A DNA stretch of 64,000 nucleotides from an uncultured Alphaproteobacteria bacterium (GTDB lineage Bacteria > Pseudomonadota > Alphaproteobacteria > Rs-D84), in NCBI GenBank assembly GCA_904502095.1, contig CAJGDG010000002.1:1-64000 (forward strand). The letters are read 5' to 3'. A model generated the notes under the pieces. The model saw only the letters and a program-made list of their open reading frames with translations, ran no database searches and was not told where the DNA came from. The position numbers were made by a program, and so were the translations under genes. Positions 7,411 to 15,922 of the stretch are shown here, piece after piece. Every line of letters begins with the position of its first letter. Position 1 is the first letter of the stretch.

Positions 7411-9388
7411 TATCCATGATAAACGGTGGAAGAAATATAAAATAGATTTTGAAAAAATCGCCAATACGGCGGTTTCTGGCGTATACAAGAATTCTGAAGT
7501 GTCGATTGTTTTGGTCGATGATGATGAGATTAAGTCGATAAATCGTCAATATCGTGATATCGATAAACCGACAAATGTTCTGTCTTTTGAATTGGGCGAT
7601 GATGTTCTGTTGGGGGATATTTATATATCTTTGGATACTGTCGTGCGTGAAGCCCGCAATATGAATATTTCTGTGCACGACCATGTGGCGCATATGGTGG
7701 TGCATGGGGTGCTGCATCTGTTGGGATATGACCATATTACTGATGAAGAGGCCGCTGTTATGGAATTAAAAGAAACCAAGATTTTGAAAAAGATGAAAAT
7801 AAAAAATCCATACGAAGAAGATGTAATTGCCTGTGTTGATGGAGATTGTTGCCCAGGCGCTAAAACAATTGCGTGGTTAAAAAATATAAAAGTTCGTGAA
7901 AACGGATTTTTGCAATATTTGCTGTACGGCGTATTTGGTGCTGTTGCGTCATTGGGGTTTGCGCCTTTTTATCAATGGTGGTGGACGCTGATTGGGGTTG
8001 CTGGTGCGTATTGGTTGACGGTGCGAAACAAAAAGATTGGCGGTTTGTTGCACAGCTTTTTACGCGTGTTTCCGTTTGGGGCAATGTATGGGTTGGCTAT
8101 GTTTTGGTGGGTCTTGCATTCTATTTATGTTGCGCCAGAACTGGCGGCACAATATGCAATATGGACAGTACCCGGTGTGTTAGGATTGATGTTGGCAAGC
8201 GGGGTTATTTTTTCGTGGCCATTTGTCGCAATCGCAAATAAAAAAGCATCGCCTGCGTCACGAATATGGTTGTTCGCATGTGTCTGGGTGTTGGTTTTAT
8301 GGATGCGCGAATGGGTGTTTACAGGGTTTCCGTGGAATCCAATTGCAAATATAATGATGCCATTTCCGGCGATTGCTAATTCTATGTCTGTTTGGGGGGC
8401 GTTGGGATTAAGTTTTGTGCTTGTTGGATTAATTGCTGCTGTTGTTGAATTGTTGCGTAATATAAAAAGTAAATCTGTGTGGTGTGTTTTGTTGTTGTTC
8501 GTTGGGTTTGCTGTATACGGCGGATTTGCTGGTGTACATAATATGGCGTTGTCGGATAATGGGGCAGGTACAGATGCGACAATGTTGCGTATTGTTCAGC
8601 CTGCATCATCGCAATCACAAAAAGCAACCCATAACAGAGCCGAAGCTTTACAACGTGCACAGTTTAACTTGAAATCATTAATGGATTTGGCAAGTGTTCC
8701 GGGTGAATATGATATTGTCATTATGCCTGAAACAACATATCCGTTTGTTGTTATGGATACAGATATTATTGATATGGCGATTGATTTGAAAAAGCCAGTT
8801 GTTTTTGGGGCAAATACAGTTGGCGCAGGTGGTGTTTATAATTCTATGGTGATTTCCTCGGAAAACGGCCGTATAGAAAGAATTTATAGCAAGTCGCATT
8901 TGGTCCCATTTGGCGAATATCGTCCATTTGGTATATTGCCTGCGCCCGTTAATTTAGCGCGTGGAAATGGACCTGATTTGATTGGTGTCGAAGGTTTTGT
9001 TTTTGCGCCAGCTGTTTGTTATGAAATTATATTTTCTGATTCATTGTTGCCGGAAAATTCAGGCGAAGTTCACGCGGTTGTAAATATTACAAATGACAAC
9101 TGGTTTGGCAATACCCCTGGGGTTTATCAGCATTTAGATATGGTGCGCAGATATGCGATTGAATCTGGTTTGCCTGTTGTGCGCGCTAATTATTCTGGTA
9201 TCAGTGCATTTGTTGCGTCCGATGGTGAAATAATATCGTCTTTGCCCGTTGGTCAAGCTGGTGTGTTGGACGGTTTTGTTTGGGGGGCACATAAAACAAT
9301 TTATCGCGCAATTGGTTTAAATATGTGGATGATAATTATATTAATTGTGTCGATTTTTGGTGTGCGTGCCTTTTCAAAAAAAGAATAA
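7394..9388 (+). CDS. Fusion protein: endoribonuclease YbeY + apolipoprotein N-acyltransferase Lnt
   Basis: A single 664-residue frame joins two normally separate enzymes. Residues 1-145 are YbeY, the 16S rRNA-maturation endoribonuclease, with the zinc motif HGVLHLLGYDH (H104, H108, H114). After a linker with CVDGDCC, residues about 168-664 are Lnt, which adds the third acyl chain to lipoproteins in the inner membrane. It has the N-terminal membrane helices, then the nitrilase-like domain with the triad E446 (MPETTYP), K500 (SKSHLVPFGEY) and C542 (AVCYEI), and a C-terminal helix. ybeY and lnt are neighbours in many Proteobacteria, usually around corC; here corC is absent. I chose the ATG at 7394 (AGGGA 8 bases upstream) over an earlier in-frame start that lacks YbeY sequence. 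All catalytic residues of both halves are present. Confidence 0.93.
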   Translation: MKVYVDIHDKRWKKYKIDFEKIANTAVSGVYKNSEVSIVLVDDDEIKSINRQYRDIDKPTNVLSFELGDDVLLGDIYISLDTVVREARNMNISVHDHVAHMVVHGVLHLLGYDHITDEEAAVMELKETKILKKMKIKNPYEEDVIACVDGDCCPGAKTIAWLKNIKVRENGFLQYLLYGVFGAVASLGFAPFYQWWWTLIGVAGAYWLTVRNKKIGGLLHSFLRVFPFGAMYGLAMFWWVLHSIYVAPELAAQYAIWTVPGVLGLMLASGVIFSWPFVAIANKKASPASRIWLFACVWVLVLWMREWVFTGFPWNPIANIMMPFPAIANSMSVWGALGLSFVLVGLIAAVVELLRNIKSKSVWCVLLLFVGFAVYGGFAGVHNMALSDNGAGTDATMLRIVQPASSQSQKATHNRAEALQRAQFNLKSLMDLASVPGEYDIVIMPETTYPFVVMDTDIIDMAIDLKKPVVFGANTVGAGGVYNSMVISSENGRIERIYSKSHLVPFGEYRPFGILPAPVNLARGNGPDLIGVEGFVFAPAVCYEIIFSDSLLPENSGEVHAVVNITNDNWFGNTPGVYQHLDMVRRYAIESGLPVVRANYSGISAFVASDGEIISSLPVGQAGVLDGFVWGAHKTIYRAIGLNMWMIIILIVSIFGVRAFSKKE

Positions 9389-9391
9389 ATT

Positions 9392-9598
9392 TTATTTTTT
9401 TAGGGCTTGTTGTAAAATCCAAACGCGTATTGTGGATGATAAATTGCGATTGCCAGGACACGTGGAATCTATTTCATTTATAATCGATGCAATCGAACGA
9501 TTCTGCTGTATAGCAAGTTTTTTCAGTTCGTTTATAAATTCGGTTTCCAATGTAATACTGGTTTGGTGTCCCGATAAAGATACAGATATTTTTTTCAT
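9392..9598 (-). CDS. Ribbon-helix-helix domain protein (RHH_4-like)
   Basis: A 68-residue protein whose sequence ISVSLSGHQTSITLETEF, then a central helix and PGNRNLSSTIRVWIL, matches the RHH_4 family of small alphaproteobacterial DNA-binding proteins. The ATG at 9598 has AGGAAG 8 bases upstream; an earlier in-frame start lies inside the preceding gene. It is the last gene of a four-gene minus-strand operon, 1 base after the SUKH-like gene, and could regulate that operon. Its stop lies 3 bases from the convergent end of ybeY-lnt. Confidence 0.85.
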   Translation of the reverse strand: MKKISVSLSGHQTSITLETEFINELKKLAIQQNRSIASIINEIDSTCPGNRNLSSTIRVWILQQALKK

Positions 9599-9599
9599 T

Positions 9600-10034
9600 T
9601 TAAATTCTTCCTGATACAAGACAATCTGATAACGCTTTGTATGGGTCGTCATATCGACGCATTGGTGTCAGATTTAAATTGTCCAACATATAAAATGTGC
9701 CGAATGCATCAAATGCAAACCAGAACAAATCGTTTCTGCCAAAGATTGTTTTTCCAAGCGTTTTTCCAAATGGTGCAATGTCGTCGTTTATTTTTAATAT
9801 GCTGGGAATTGGATATGTGCTGTCCCGCATAATTTCATTTGGACCAAATATATACGATGTATCCAAATTAATCGCGCCAACATTTTTATAAAGTTCAAGT
9901 ATTACATGGGGCAACATAGCATATCTGCGTTGTTGCAATGCGCCGTTCAGCAGGCTTATCTGATTTGATGCCGCCGGGGGGAATAATTGCGCCCCGCGTG
10001 ATTTTGCAAAAGATAAAAATTCTTCAAGAGTCAT
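9600..10034 (-). CDS. SMI1/KNR4 (SUKH/YrhA)-like protein
   Basis: A 144-residue protein. The central LPHVILELYKNVGAINL, the following IFGPNEI and the later LFWFAFDAFGTFYMLDN fit the SUKH fold, in which an aromatic-rich sheet follows an N-terminal 'LP...ey..NG' helix. Many bacterial SUKH proteins are immunity proteins against secreted or contact-dependent toxins, and others are of unknown role. No toxin is recognisable next to it, so immunity is only a possibility. It lies third in a four-gene operon, 24 bases after a gene of unknown function and 1 base before the RHH gene. Confidence 0.65.
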   Translation of the reverse strand: MTLEEFLSFAKSRGAQLFPPAASNQISLLNGALQQRRYAMLPHVILELYKNVGAINLDTSYIFGPNEIMRDSTYPIPSILKINDDIAPFGKTLGKTIFGRNDLFWFAFDAFGTFYMLDNLNLTPMRRYDDPYKALSDCLVSGRI

Positions 10035-10058
10035 AATTTTTGCCTCTGCTTTGTGTTT

Positions 10059-10568
10059 TTAAAAATCACGGTCTGCAACTATTTGTGATGCAGCAGTTTC
10101 TGTTAGTCTGTCTTCGGTTCCATTGCCACCCGGACCGCCACCAAGTGTACTGATTGGCAGATATACTTTCTTGGCAGGGTTCGGCAGCCATATTATGCTG
10201 TTGCCACTTTGTGCTATTATAAACCTGTCAAGATTGTAAGAGTGTGGAAATGTTTTGCACATGAACATATTATCAATAGATAATTCGCCGCCCCATACAA
10301 GCGGTATCCGCAGGCGTATAGAAAAGTTTTCTGGTATTTTTTTTCCCATAATCATATTCATAAAATCATCTTGGGGCATACCTTGGATTGCAAAGGTGTC
10401 GACAGAATCTGTTAATGACATCATAAATTCTTTGCATAACTTTTTGTATTGAACAAACCAATCGGCTGATACTGTTGTTGGTTTGGGTTCGTATTCGATA
10501 ATGGGCATATCTTTGATGCCCAGTTCAATAAGTTTTTTTTCTGCGATGCTGGAATTCATGTTCATCAA
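10059..10568 (-). CDS. Hypothetical protein
   Basis: A 169-residue protein I do not recognise, with no signal peptide or membrane segment. It has a helical N-terminal half and a probably beta-rich C-terminal half. A Gly-rich stretch (LGGGPGGNG) lies near the C-terminus, followed by a polar tail. A second possible start (MNSS) lies two codons downstream of the first ATG. Its start overlaps the stop of the preceding membrane-protein gene by 4 bases (ATGA), so the two are translationally coupled. Confidence 0.75.
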   Translation of the reverse strand: MMNMNSSIAEKKLIELGIKDMPIIEYEPKPTTVSADWFVQYKKLCKEFMMSLTDSVDTFAIQGMPQDDFMNMIMGKKIPENFSIRLRIPLVWGGELSIDNMFMCKTFPHSYNLDRFIIAQSGNSIIWLPNPAKKVYLPISTLGGGPGGNGTEDRLTETAASQIVADRDF

Positions 10569-11461
10569 AATGTTCCCAAATGCTTTATTACAGTTGATAT
10601 GTAATTAGAATATGCTTCAAACCCTTCGCCGTCTGGATCGTCTTCGTCTGGTGTGTTGCGGTGGTCTTGCATATAATCGCGCAAATCGTCTATTGTTTTA
10701 AACAGCATTATGTCTGATGATTTTGGCGCATCTGCATCAGTTGCGTTTACCACAAAACCGTGTGTGTTGATTTCGATGTCTTCCAGCGTGTCGCGAAAAA
10801 TGGCCGAAAACGCATCTATTATTCCTTGGACCGCATTGGTTCCAACTTCAACCGCGCCAACCCATAAAGTTGTGTTGTTGCCAATTGCAATCAAAGCGGG
10901 GCAAAAAGCGCCAATGTTTGTCGGTTCTTTGATTGTGTACCCAGCATCTTGGAATATCTGGGTTATTTCTGGATAGTCTTGGACGATGGTTGAATCTGTG
11001 ATTTCTATTCTTTCGGATTGTGGTTTGTTGTGTGTGTAGGTGGTGCCGACAACGGGCGCAGGCGGAATGTCTGCGCTGTAATCAATAGAACCACGATTGT
11101 TCGTTATAATTGGTGGACGTGCAGACTCGCTGATGCTTGGTGTTGTGACAACCGGTGTTTCAGGTTGTGATGTTTCGGGTTGCTTTTTTTGTTTGTGTTT
11201 TTTTATCAATTTTATTCTGCGCAGATTTGGACGAATTAAAACATACAGACCCAAAATTATAAACGAAAATCCAATAATCAATGATACATAGAATATTGTT
11301 TTTACCGGTTGTTGGGACGCCTGCATATATGCCAGATGACGCCAATGTGCAGCCGACAACAAATTAAACCCAAAATTTATGTTAAGCCAAAAGCACAACG
11401 CAAGGGTTGAAACTGTTGTCCATAAGATTCCCAGTAAAAATTTGTTAAATTTTTCATTCAT
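10565..11461 (-). CDS. Hypothetical membrane protein
   Basis: A 298-residue protein, the first gene of the operon that runs down to 9392. Two hydrophobic helices (about residues 9-32 and 55-78) are followed by a basic Lys/Arg stretch, a Pro/Thr-rich linker (about 95-145) and a soluble C-terminal domain (about 150-298) with an acidic DEDDPDGEG segment. The basic stretch after helix 2 suggests the C-terminal domain is cytoplasmic. No family is recognised. Its neighbours (an unknown, a SUKH-like and an RHH protein) suggest a small accessory system. Confidence 0.75.
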   Translation of the reverse strand: MNEKFNKFLLGILWTTVSTLALCFWLNINFGFNLLSAAHWRHLAYMQASQQPVKTIFYVSLIIGFSFIILGLYVLIRPNLRRIKLIKKHKQKKQPETSQPETPVVTTPSISESARPPIITNNRGSIDYSADIPPAPVVGTTYTHNKPQSERIEITDSTIVQDYPEITQIFQDAGYTIKEPTNIGAFCPALIAIGNNTTLWVGAVEVGTNAVQGIIDAFSAIFRDTLEDIEINTHGFVVNATDADAPKSSDIMLFKTIDDLRDYMQDHRNTPDEDDPDGEGFEAYSNYISTVIKHLGTF

Positions 11462-11505
11462 TATGATTTTTATTGTATCATATTTATGATAAAGTAAAAA
11501 GTACT

Positions 11506-12180
11506 ATGATTAATAAAAACGACTTTTTGAATAATTTGCACGGGAATGTGGCTTTGTGGTGTGGTGCTGATGCCGATTCGGGCGATTTGGCACGCGTTGC
11601 GGAGACTGTTATACAAAAGAAAATAAAGTTGTTGTCCGTTGCGCCGAATGCTATACATGTTGTCTGGCCGTGGGTCGAAAATATAAATACAAAAATAATT
11701 ACCAGATTTTATTTCGCAGATAAAAAAATAACAGAAGCGGAAATTTCGCAGATTACAGAGAATATAAATACCGCGTTTAAGCAGGGGGCGTATGGGGCTC
11801 AGGTTTTTTTGCAATATGTGGCTTTGCACGATTTGGTTGCTCAAACACATGTTATCAGGGGCGACTTGTTTTTTAACAAGGATTTAACAATTGGTCTGGA
11901 TATAAACGAAATCGATTCGTGTGATTGGGAAAGTTTGTTTGAAAATTTGCGAAAAATAAATGCGTCTGCTTTGCTGTTGGTTTTATCAAAAGATGCGGGG
12001 GACAGGTCTGATTTTGTCGGACGGATTTACGGTATGTTGGATAATTGGAATCCGGAAAATAAGTTTGATTTGCATTTCGCTTTTGGCCCTAATTTCCAGC
12101 GTATAGAGCAGACAAAACGATTGATTAATGCGCTGCGTCCAGAATTAATAAAAGGTATGAAATTTTTTATTAATTTCTAG
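11506..12180 (+). CDS. Hypothetical protein
   Basis: A 224-residue soluble protein with no recognised family. The start at 11506 is preferred to an in-frame ATG 33 bases upstream because that one overlaps the probable -10 element (TATGATAAAGT at 11485-11495). Alternating hydrophobic strands and amphipathic helices suggest an alpha/beta fold, but I see no catalytic motif. Its TAG stop shares the palindrome CTAG (12177-12180) with the TAG stop of convergent trmB, so no terminator separates them. Confidence 0.65.
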   Translation: MINKNDFLNNLHGNVALWCGADADSGDLARVAETVIQKKIKLLSVAPNAIHVVWPWVENINTKIITRFYFADKKITEAEISQITENINTAFKQGAYGAQVFLQYVALHDLVAQTHVIRGDLFFNKDLTIGLDINEIDSCDWESLFENLRKINASALLLVLSKDAGDRSDFVGRIYGMLDNWNPENKFDLHFAFGPNFQRIEQTKRLINALRPELIKGMKFFINF

Positions 12181-12797
12181 TTATGTAAAACCAGATATTT
12201 TGGTGCGGTTGTACCCGCTTTGTTTTTATGCTGATAACGTGTTTGTATGATTTCCATTTCTGGAATTATAGCAGACAGGTTGGTTTGTTTTAGTTGTTCC
12301 AGAATCCAATCAAAATATTCCCAGTGGTCTGTGCCGATAATAATTTCGCCGTTATCGGTTAAATATTGCGATAAAGTATTTAAAAAATCTGCAGATAACA
12401 AGCGGCGTTTTTCATGTCTGGCTTTTGGCCATGGGTCGGGATGTAAGACCCAGATTTGTTCAAATTTCGAATCGGTTTTACGCAAGAAGTCACGAACATC
12501 ATCTGCCCAAATTCGGATGTTTTTATATTCGTCCAAAACAAGGTTGTTTTTTTCGTCTGTTATTGCAGACAGCAAACTTGCCACGCCGTTCATAAAGGGT
12601 TCGGCGCCAATGATGATTTTTTCTGGGTGTGTCGCGGCCAATTCGCGCACATGTTCGCCGGCACCAAAGCCGATTTCCAGTATGTCGCCACCTGTTGGCT
12701 TTAATGTGGGCAATACTTCGTCAATCAATGTTTGTTGACGGGTGGATAATTTTTTGCCGTGACGGCGACCAAATGTTCTTATTTCTTGTTTTTCCAT
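12177..12797 (-). CDS. trmB: tRNA (guanine-N7-)-methyltransferase
   Basis: TrmB uses S-adenosylmethionine to make m7G46 in the variable loop of many tRNAs. The 206-residue protein has the SAM-binding motif LEIGFGAGEH (about residues 41-50), the family's conserved HPDPWPKARHEKRRL and the late GTDHWEYFDW motif. The ATG at 12797 gives a normal-length family member; a longer in-frame start would run through the divergent acetyltransferase promoter and start. Divergent from the acetyltransferase gene, with 48 bases between starts. Confidence 0.95.
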   Translation of the reverse strand: MEKQEIRTFGRRHGKKLSTRQQTLIDEVLPTLKPTGGDILEIGFGAGEHVRELAATHPEKIIIGAEPFMNGVASLLSAITDEKNNLVLDEYKNIRIWADDVRDFLRKTDSKFEQIWVLHPDPWPKARHEKRRLLSADFLNTLSQYLTDNGEIIIGTDHWEYFDWILEQLKQTNLSAIIPEMEIIQTRYQHKNKAGTTAPKYLVLHN

Positions 12798-12845
12798 ATA
12801 TTTAGTATAGAATTGACTTTGATAAAACACAAGGAATATATAGAT

Positions 12846-13403
12846 ATGACCGAATTTCCAAAACGAATCGATTGTGGTGACTTTGAACTGGTTAAGCCAG
12901 AGGCAACTTTTGACAAGGCACAAGAATTCTTTGATGTTGTGACAAAAAATAGGGATTTTTTATCACAATGGTTAGAGTGGGCGGATTATTATTCCAAACC
13001 AGAAGATGCATATAATTATCTGAAAACCATAGAGCCATTGAACGAGCCCTCATATTTGATTCAAGTTGGGGGAAAAGTTGTTGGTGGTCATGGTTTTGTT
13101 GGTTTTGATGAAAGATTTAAAACAGCAGAGATTGGATATTGGTTGGCGCCAAACTTTGGTGGTCACGGATATGTCACACGCGGTATAAAATTTATAGAAG
13201 ATTTTGCGTTTGGTAAATGTGGGATGAACCGTGTTCAAATCAGGGTAGATGTAAATAATTTGAAATCACAGGCGGTTGCTGTTCGGGCAGGGTATAAGAA
13301 AGAAGGCGTTTTGCGTCAATCGTATATTGTGCGCGGTGCGCCATGTGATGTTATCATGTATTCAAAGTTAAAAGCAGAGTGGGAAAAGGAAAAAGTAAAA
13401 TGA
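12846..13403 (+). CDS. GNAT acetyltransferase (RimJ/RimL type)
   Basis: A 185-residue GCN5-related N-acetyltransferase. The acetyl-CoA-binding region (IGYWLAPNFGGHGYVTRG) and the C-terminal RVDVNNLKSQAVAVRAGYKKEGVLR segment are typical of the RimJ/RimL branch, which acetylates ribosomal-protein N-termini or small molecules. The substrate cannot be told from sequence. The ATG at 12846 removes an unlikely hydrophobic extension that would overlap trmB. Its stop overlaps the gltX start (ATGA at 13400), so it heads a coupled gene group with gltX and the hemolysin III gene. Confidence 0.85.
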   Translation: MTEFPKRIDCGDFELVKPEATFDKAQEFFDVVTKNRDFLSQWLEWADYYSKPEDAYNYLKTIEPLNEPSYLIQVGGKVVGGHGFVGFDERFKTAEIGYWLAPNFGGHGYVTRGIKFIEDFAFGKCGMNRVQIRVDVNNLKSQAVAVRAGYKKEGVLRQSYIVRGAPCDVIMYSKLKAEWEKEKVK

Positions 13404-14989
13404 GAAATGGTTTGTCAAAAGATTTAATCGTACGCGTTTTGGGCGGCGCACCAAAATATACATTGGATGAATTAGAAGCAAAATTCCCAGCACGCAATTT
13501 GCCAGAAGGTGCAATGGTGACGCGTGTTGCACCAAGCCCGACTGGTTTTATGCATTTGGGTACATTGTATCAAATGATGATTGCAAAAAAATTAGCACAA
13601 CAATCAGATGGTGTTTTTATGTTGCGTATTGAAGATACTGATACAAAACGTGAAGTGCAGGGCGCAGTTGATGTTATTTTAAAATGTGCAGATGCGTTCG
13701 GGTTGCAACCAGACGAAGGCCCGACATATGGTGGCGAATATGGTTCTTATTATCAATCGCAACGCAAAGATATTTATCATTCTGTGGTGGCAGACTTGTT
13801 GGCGCGTGGATTGGCGTATCCTTGTTTCTTGTCAGCAGAAGATATGGAAAAAATTCGCGAAAATCAAAAGGCAGCAGGTTTTGCAACAGGTATCTATGGC
13901 GAATTTGCACGTGATAGGGATTTGACCGAAGAAGATATTATCGCACATTTAGATAATGGTGAAGTGCCATCGATTCGTTTGTATTCAATGGGCAATAAAG
14001 AAAATAAAATATTTTATAATGATAAGGTTCGTGGACGTTTGGCGTTCCCAGAAAACGAAGAAGATATTGTTTTGATTAAATCAAATGATGGGTTGCCAAC
14101 ATATCATTTTGCACATTTGTGTGATGACCATTTTATGCATACGACATTGGTACAACGTGGTGAAGAGTGGTTGTCTTCATTAAATTTACATTTGCAATTA
14201 TTCCGTATGATGGGATGGCAAAATCCAGAATATATCCATGTTGCAACAATTAACAAACTGGATGAACAAACTGGTAATTCGCGCAAACTGTCCAAACGTA
14301 CAGACCCAGAAGCAAATACAATGCATTATTTGACAGCTGGTTGGCCAATAGAAGCCGTATTGAATTACCTGTACAATATTGTTGCGTCTGGTTTTGAAGA
14401 AGAAAAAAATAAAAAGCCAGATACAACTATTTGGAATTATCCATTAAGAGTAAAAAAAATTCCAACAAGCAGTGCGTTGTTTAATACTGATAAACTGGAA
14501 TGGTGGGCGAAAGAATTTATTGGTTCGTTGCCGGTGCCAGAATTGGTTGCACGTGTGGTCGCATGGGCAAATGAATATGGAACGGATGTCAACAAAATGC
14601 AGGTGGCGGATGTTCAATATCTGACAGGCGTGTTGGGTATCGAACGCGATAATCCAAAGCGTGTGCGTAAAGACTTTATTACTTGGTCCCAGACATTGGA
14701 AAATGTTGCGTTCTTCTGGGATGAATTGTTTGTTCCAAATACAGAATATGAATTTAATAGGGACGTGTTGCATGAATTTTTGGTAACATATAACGAATCG
14801 GATGATAAAGACACTTGGTGGGCTAAAATTGTAGCGGTTGCAGAAAAATGTGGTGTTAAAAATGGCGATGTTGCAATGAATCTGCGTGTTGCGTTATCTG
14901 GCCGTACAAATACCCCAGACTTGTATTCAATAATGACTGTTATGGGTGGTGAACGCGTAATTAAACGAATCGAGGGAGCGATAAAATGA
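13400..14989 (+). CDS. gltX: Glutamyl-tRNA synthetase
   Basis: A 529-residue class I synthetase that charges tRNA with glutamate in the cytoplasm. The HIGH-type motif is SPTGFMHLGT, followed by LRIEDTDTKR, and the KMSKS equivalent is RKLSKR. The C-terminal third is divergent from E. coli GltX, and the protein is longer (about 470 residues there). Because gatCAB is also in the window, this may be a non-discriminating enzyme that makes Glu-tRNA(Gln) for the amidotransferase; that is inference. The ATG at 13400 has AAAAGGAAAA before it and overlaps the acetyltransferase stop. Confidence 0.92.
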   Translation: MRNGLSKDLIVRVLGGAPKYTLDELEAKFPARNLPEGAMVTRVAPSPTGFMHLGTLYQMMIAKKLAQQSDGVFMLRIEDTDTKREVQGAVDVILKCADAFGLQPDEGPTYGGEYGSYYQSQRKDIYHSVVADLLARGLAYPCFLSAEDMEKIRENQKAAGFATGIYGEFARDRDLTEEDIIAHLDNGEVPSIRLYSMGNKENKIFYNDKVRGRLAFPENEEDIVLIKSNDGLPTYHFAHLCDDHFMHTTLVQRGEEWLSSLNLHLQLFRMMGWQNPEYIHVATINKLDEQTGNSRKLSKRTDPEANTMHYLTAGWPIEAVLNYLYNIVASGFEEEKNKKPDTTIWNYPLRVKKIPTSSALFNTDKLEWWAKEFIGSLPVPELVARVVAWANEYGTDVNKMQVADVQYLTGVLGIERDNPKRVRKDFITWSQTLENVAFFWDELFVPNTEYEFNRDVLHEFLVTYNESDDKDTWWAKIVAVAEKCGVKNGDVAMNLRVALSGRTNTPDLYSIMTVMGGERVIKRIEGAIK

Positions 14990-15723
14990 CCAAGGAAAAA
15001 AGAGCCAGAATCAAGGCCGTAAAAAAAGACGAGCATGGTTCAAAGTTGTTAAAGGTTTTGCGTGCAACAGGGTTGTTCCGTTGGGAAAAGCCAAGTACCA
15101 AAGCAGAAGAATCGGTTAATATTTTAACACAGGGTATTGGTATCGGGTTGGCGGTCGCAGCGTTAACATTATTGGTTGTGTTTGCGGGGCTGAAAGGTGA
15201 CCCATGGGCAATCGTTTCGTGTGCGATTTTTGGCGTGACGATGATAACTTTGTATTTTGGTTCAACAATGTGTCATGCAACAATCGGTAAAAAGCACGAG
15301 TGTTTCTTTGAAGTTTGGGACAGCGTCGCAATTTATGCCCTGATTGCAGGAACCTATACGCCGTTTTTGTTAGTAAATCTGCGTGGTTTTATTGGCTGGA
15401 CTGTGTTTGCGATTTTGTGGGGAATTGTATTGTTTGGTTCTTATATGAAAATTCGCAATCCAAAACAACAGCCAAAATGGATGGTGGCATTATATGTTGC
15501 GATGGGGTGGACGCTGTTATTTATTTTGCCGGCAATGATTCGTAATATTCCAGTTCGTGGTCTGTGGTTTATCTTAGCCGGTGGGCTGGCGTATACAATC
15601 GGTGTAATATTTTATCTGTGGCGCAGGATGAAGTTTTCACACGCGGTATGGCATTTATTCGTAATTGGCGGCAGTGTGTGTTTCTTTTTTGCTGTTTTGT
15701 TTGGTTGTATTTTTGATAAATGA
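14986..15723 (+). CDS. Hemolysin III family membrane protein (PAQR type)
   Basis: A 245-residue seven-helix membrane protein of the hemolysin III/YqfA/PAQR family. It has the family's metal-site motifs FGSTMCHA, a central DSVAIYALIAGTYTPF and the C-terminal HAVWHLFVIGG. These correspond to the Ser/His/Asp/His zinc site of the PAQR hydrolase-like fold. The role in bacteria is poorly known, and lytic activity should not be assumed. It overlaps gltX by 4 bases and ends at a terminator. Confidence 0.9.
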   Translation: MTKEKRARIKAVKKDEHGSKLLKVLRATGLFRWEKPSTKAEESVNILTQGIGIGLAVAALTLLVVFAGLKGDPWAIVSCAIFGVTMITLYFGSTMCHATIGKKHECFFEVWDSVAIYALIAGTYTPFLLVNLRGFIGWTVFAILWGIVLFGSYMKIRNPKQQPKWMVALYVAMGWTLLFILPAMIRNIPVRGLWFILAGGLAYTIGVIFYLWRRMKFSHAVWHLFVIGGSVCFFFAVLFGCIFDK

Positions 15724-15731
15724 CAAGAAAT

Positions 15732-15751
15732 CCGCCGTATGGCGGGTTTTT
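15732..15751 (+). terminator. Terminator after the acetyltransferase-gltX-hemolysin III genes
   Basis: CCGCC-GTAT-GGCGG followed by GTTTTTG lies 8 bases past the stop codon, just before the promoter of the thrS leader. Confidence 0.85.
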
Positions 15752-15752
15752 G

Positions 15753-15781
15753 TTGACTTTTATCTCATGTGGTAATACTAT
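15753..15781 (+). promoter_or_regulatory. Promoter of the thrS leader
   Basis: TTGACT (15753-15758) and TACTAT (15776-15781) are separated by exactly 17 bases. The predicted transcription start is at about 15788-15789, which is the first base of the leader ORF, so the leader peptide may be translated from a leaderless end. Confidence 0.7.
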
Positions 15782-15788
15782 ATAAATC

Positions 15789-15845
15789 ATGAATTTGTTT
15801 AAAATTATCTTTACTACAACTACTACAACCCCTTTGGGGGTGTAA
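15789..15845 (+). CDS. Threonine-rich leader peptide of thrS (attenuator)
   Basis: An 18-codon ORF, MNLFKIIFTTTTTTPLGV, containing six consecutive Thr codons (15813-15830: ACT ACA ACT ACT ACA ACC), two Ile codons just before them and a stop at 15843. It lies between the promoter and thrS and has the design of leader peptides that sense charged tRNA by ribosome stalling, as in the E. coli thr operon. The start is ATG at 15789 with no ribosome-binding site, and the predicted transcript begins about there. Chance occurrence of six Thr codons immediately before the threonyl-tRNA synthetase gene is very unlikely. This leader is seen in the sequence; its regulatory role is inferred. Confidence 0.85.
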   Translation: MNLFKIIFTTTTTTPLGV

Positions 15846-15880
15846 TTTCTATTGCGGTGGTCCGCACAAATTTCTATAAT
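15819..15880 (+). promoter_or_regulatory. Mutually exclusive RNA structures of the thrS attenuator
   Basis: Three alternative pairings are visible. ACTACTACAA (15819-15828, inside the Thr codons) can pair at 9 of 10 positions, counting G-U, with TTGCGGTGGT (15852-15861). The latter otherwise forms the hairpin TGCGG-TGGT-CCGCA (15853-15866). A CCCC-TTT-GGGG hairpin (about 15829-15840) overlaps the codons' end. No T-run follows the last hairpin, so the output may be Rho-dependent termination or control of thrS translation rather than a classical intrinsic terminator. Confidence 0.55.
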
Positions 15881-15922
15881 AAATCAGTTAAAAAAATAAA
15901 TAAAAAGTAAAGGTATTTTATT

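Noticed and set aside
9641..9891. Plus-strand ORFs antisense to the SUKH-like gene
   Set aside because: They lack ribosome sites and mirror the codon pattern of the minus-strand gene.
15789..15922. T-box riboswitch upstream of thrS
   Set aside because: No T-box consensus bulge or specifier-loop layout was seen, and the Thr-rich ORF explains the region better.
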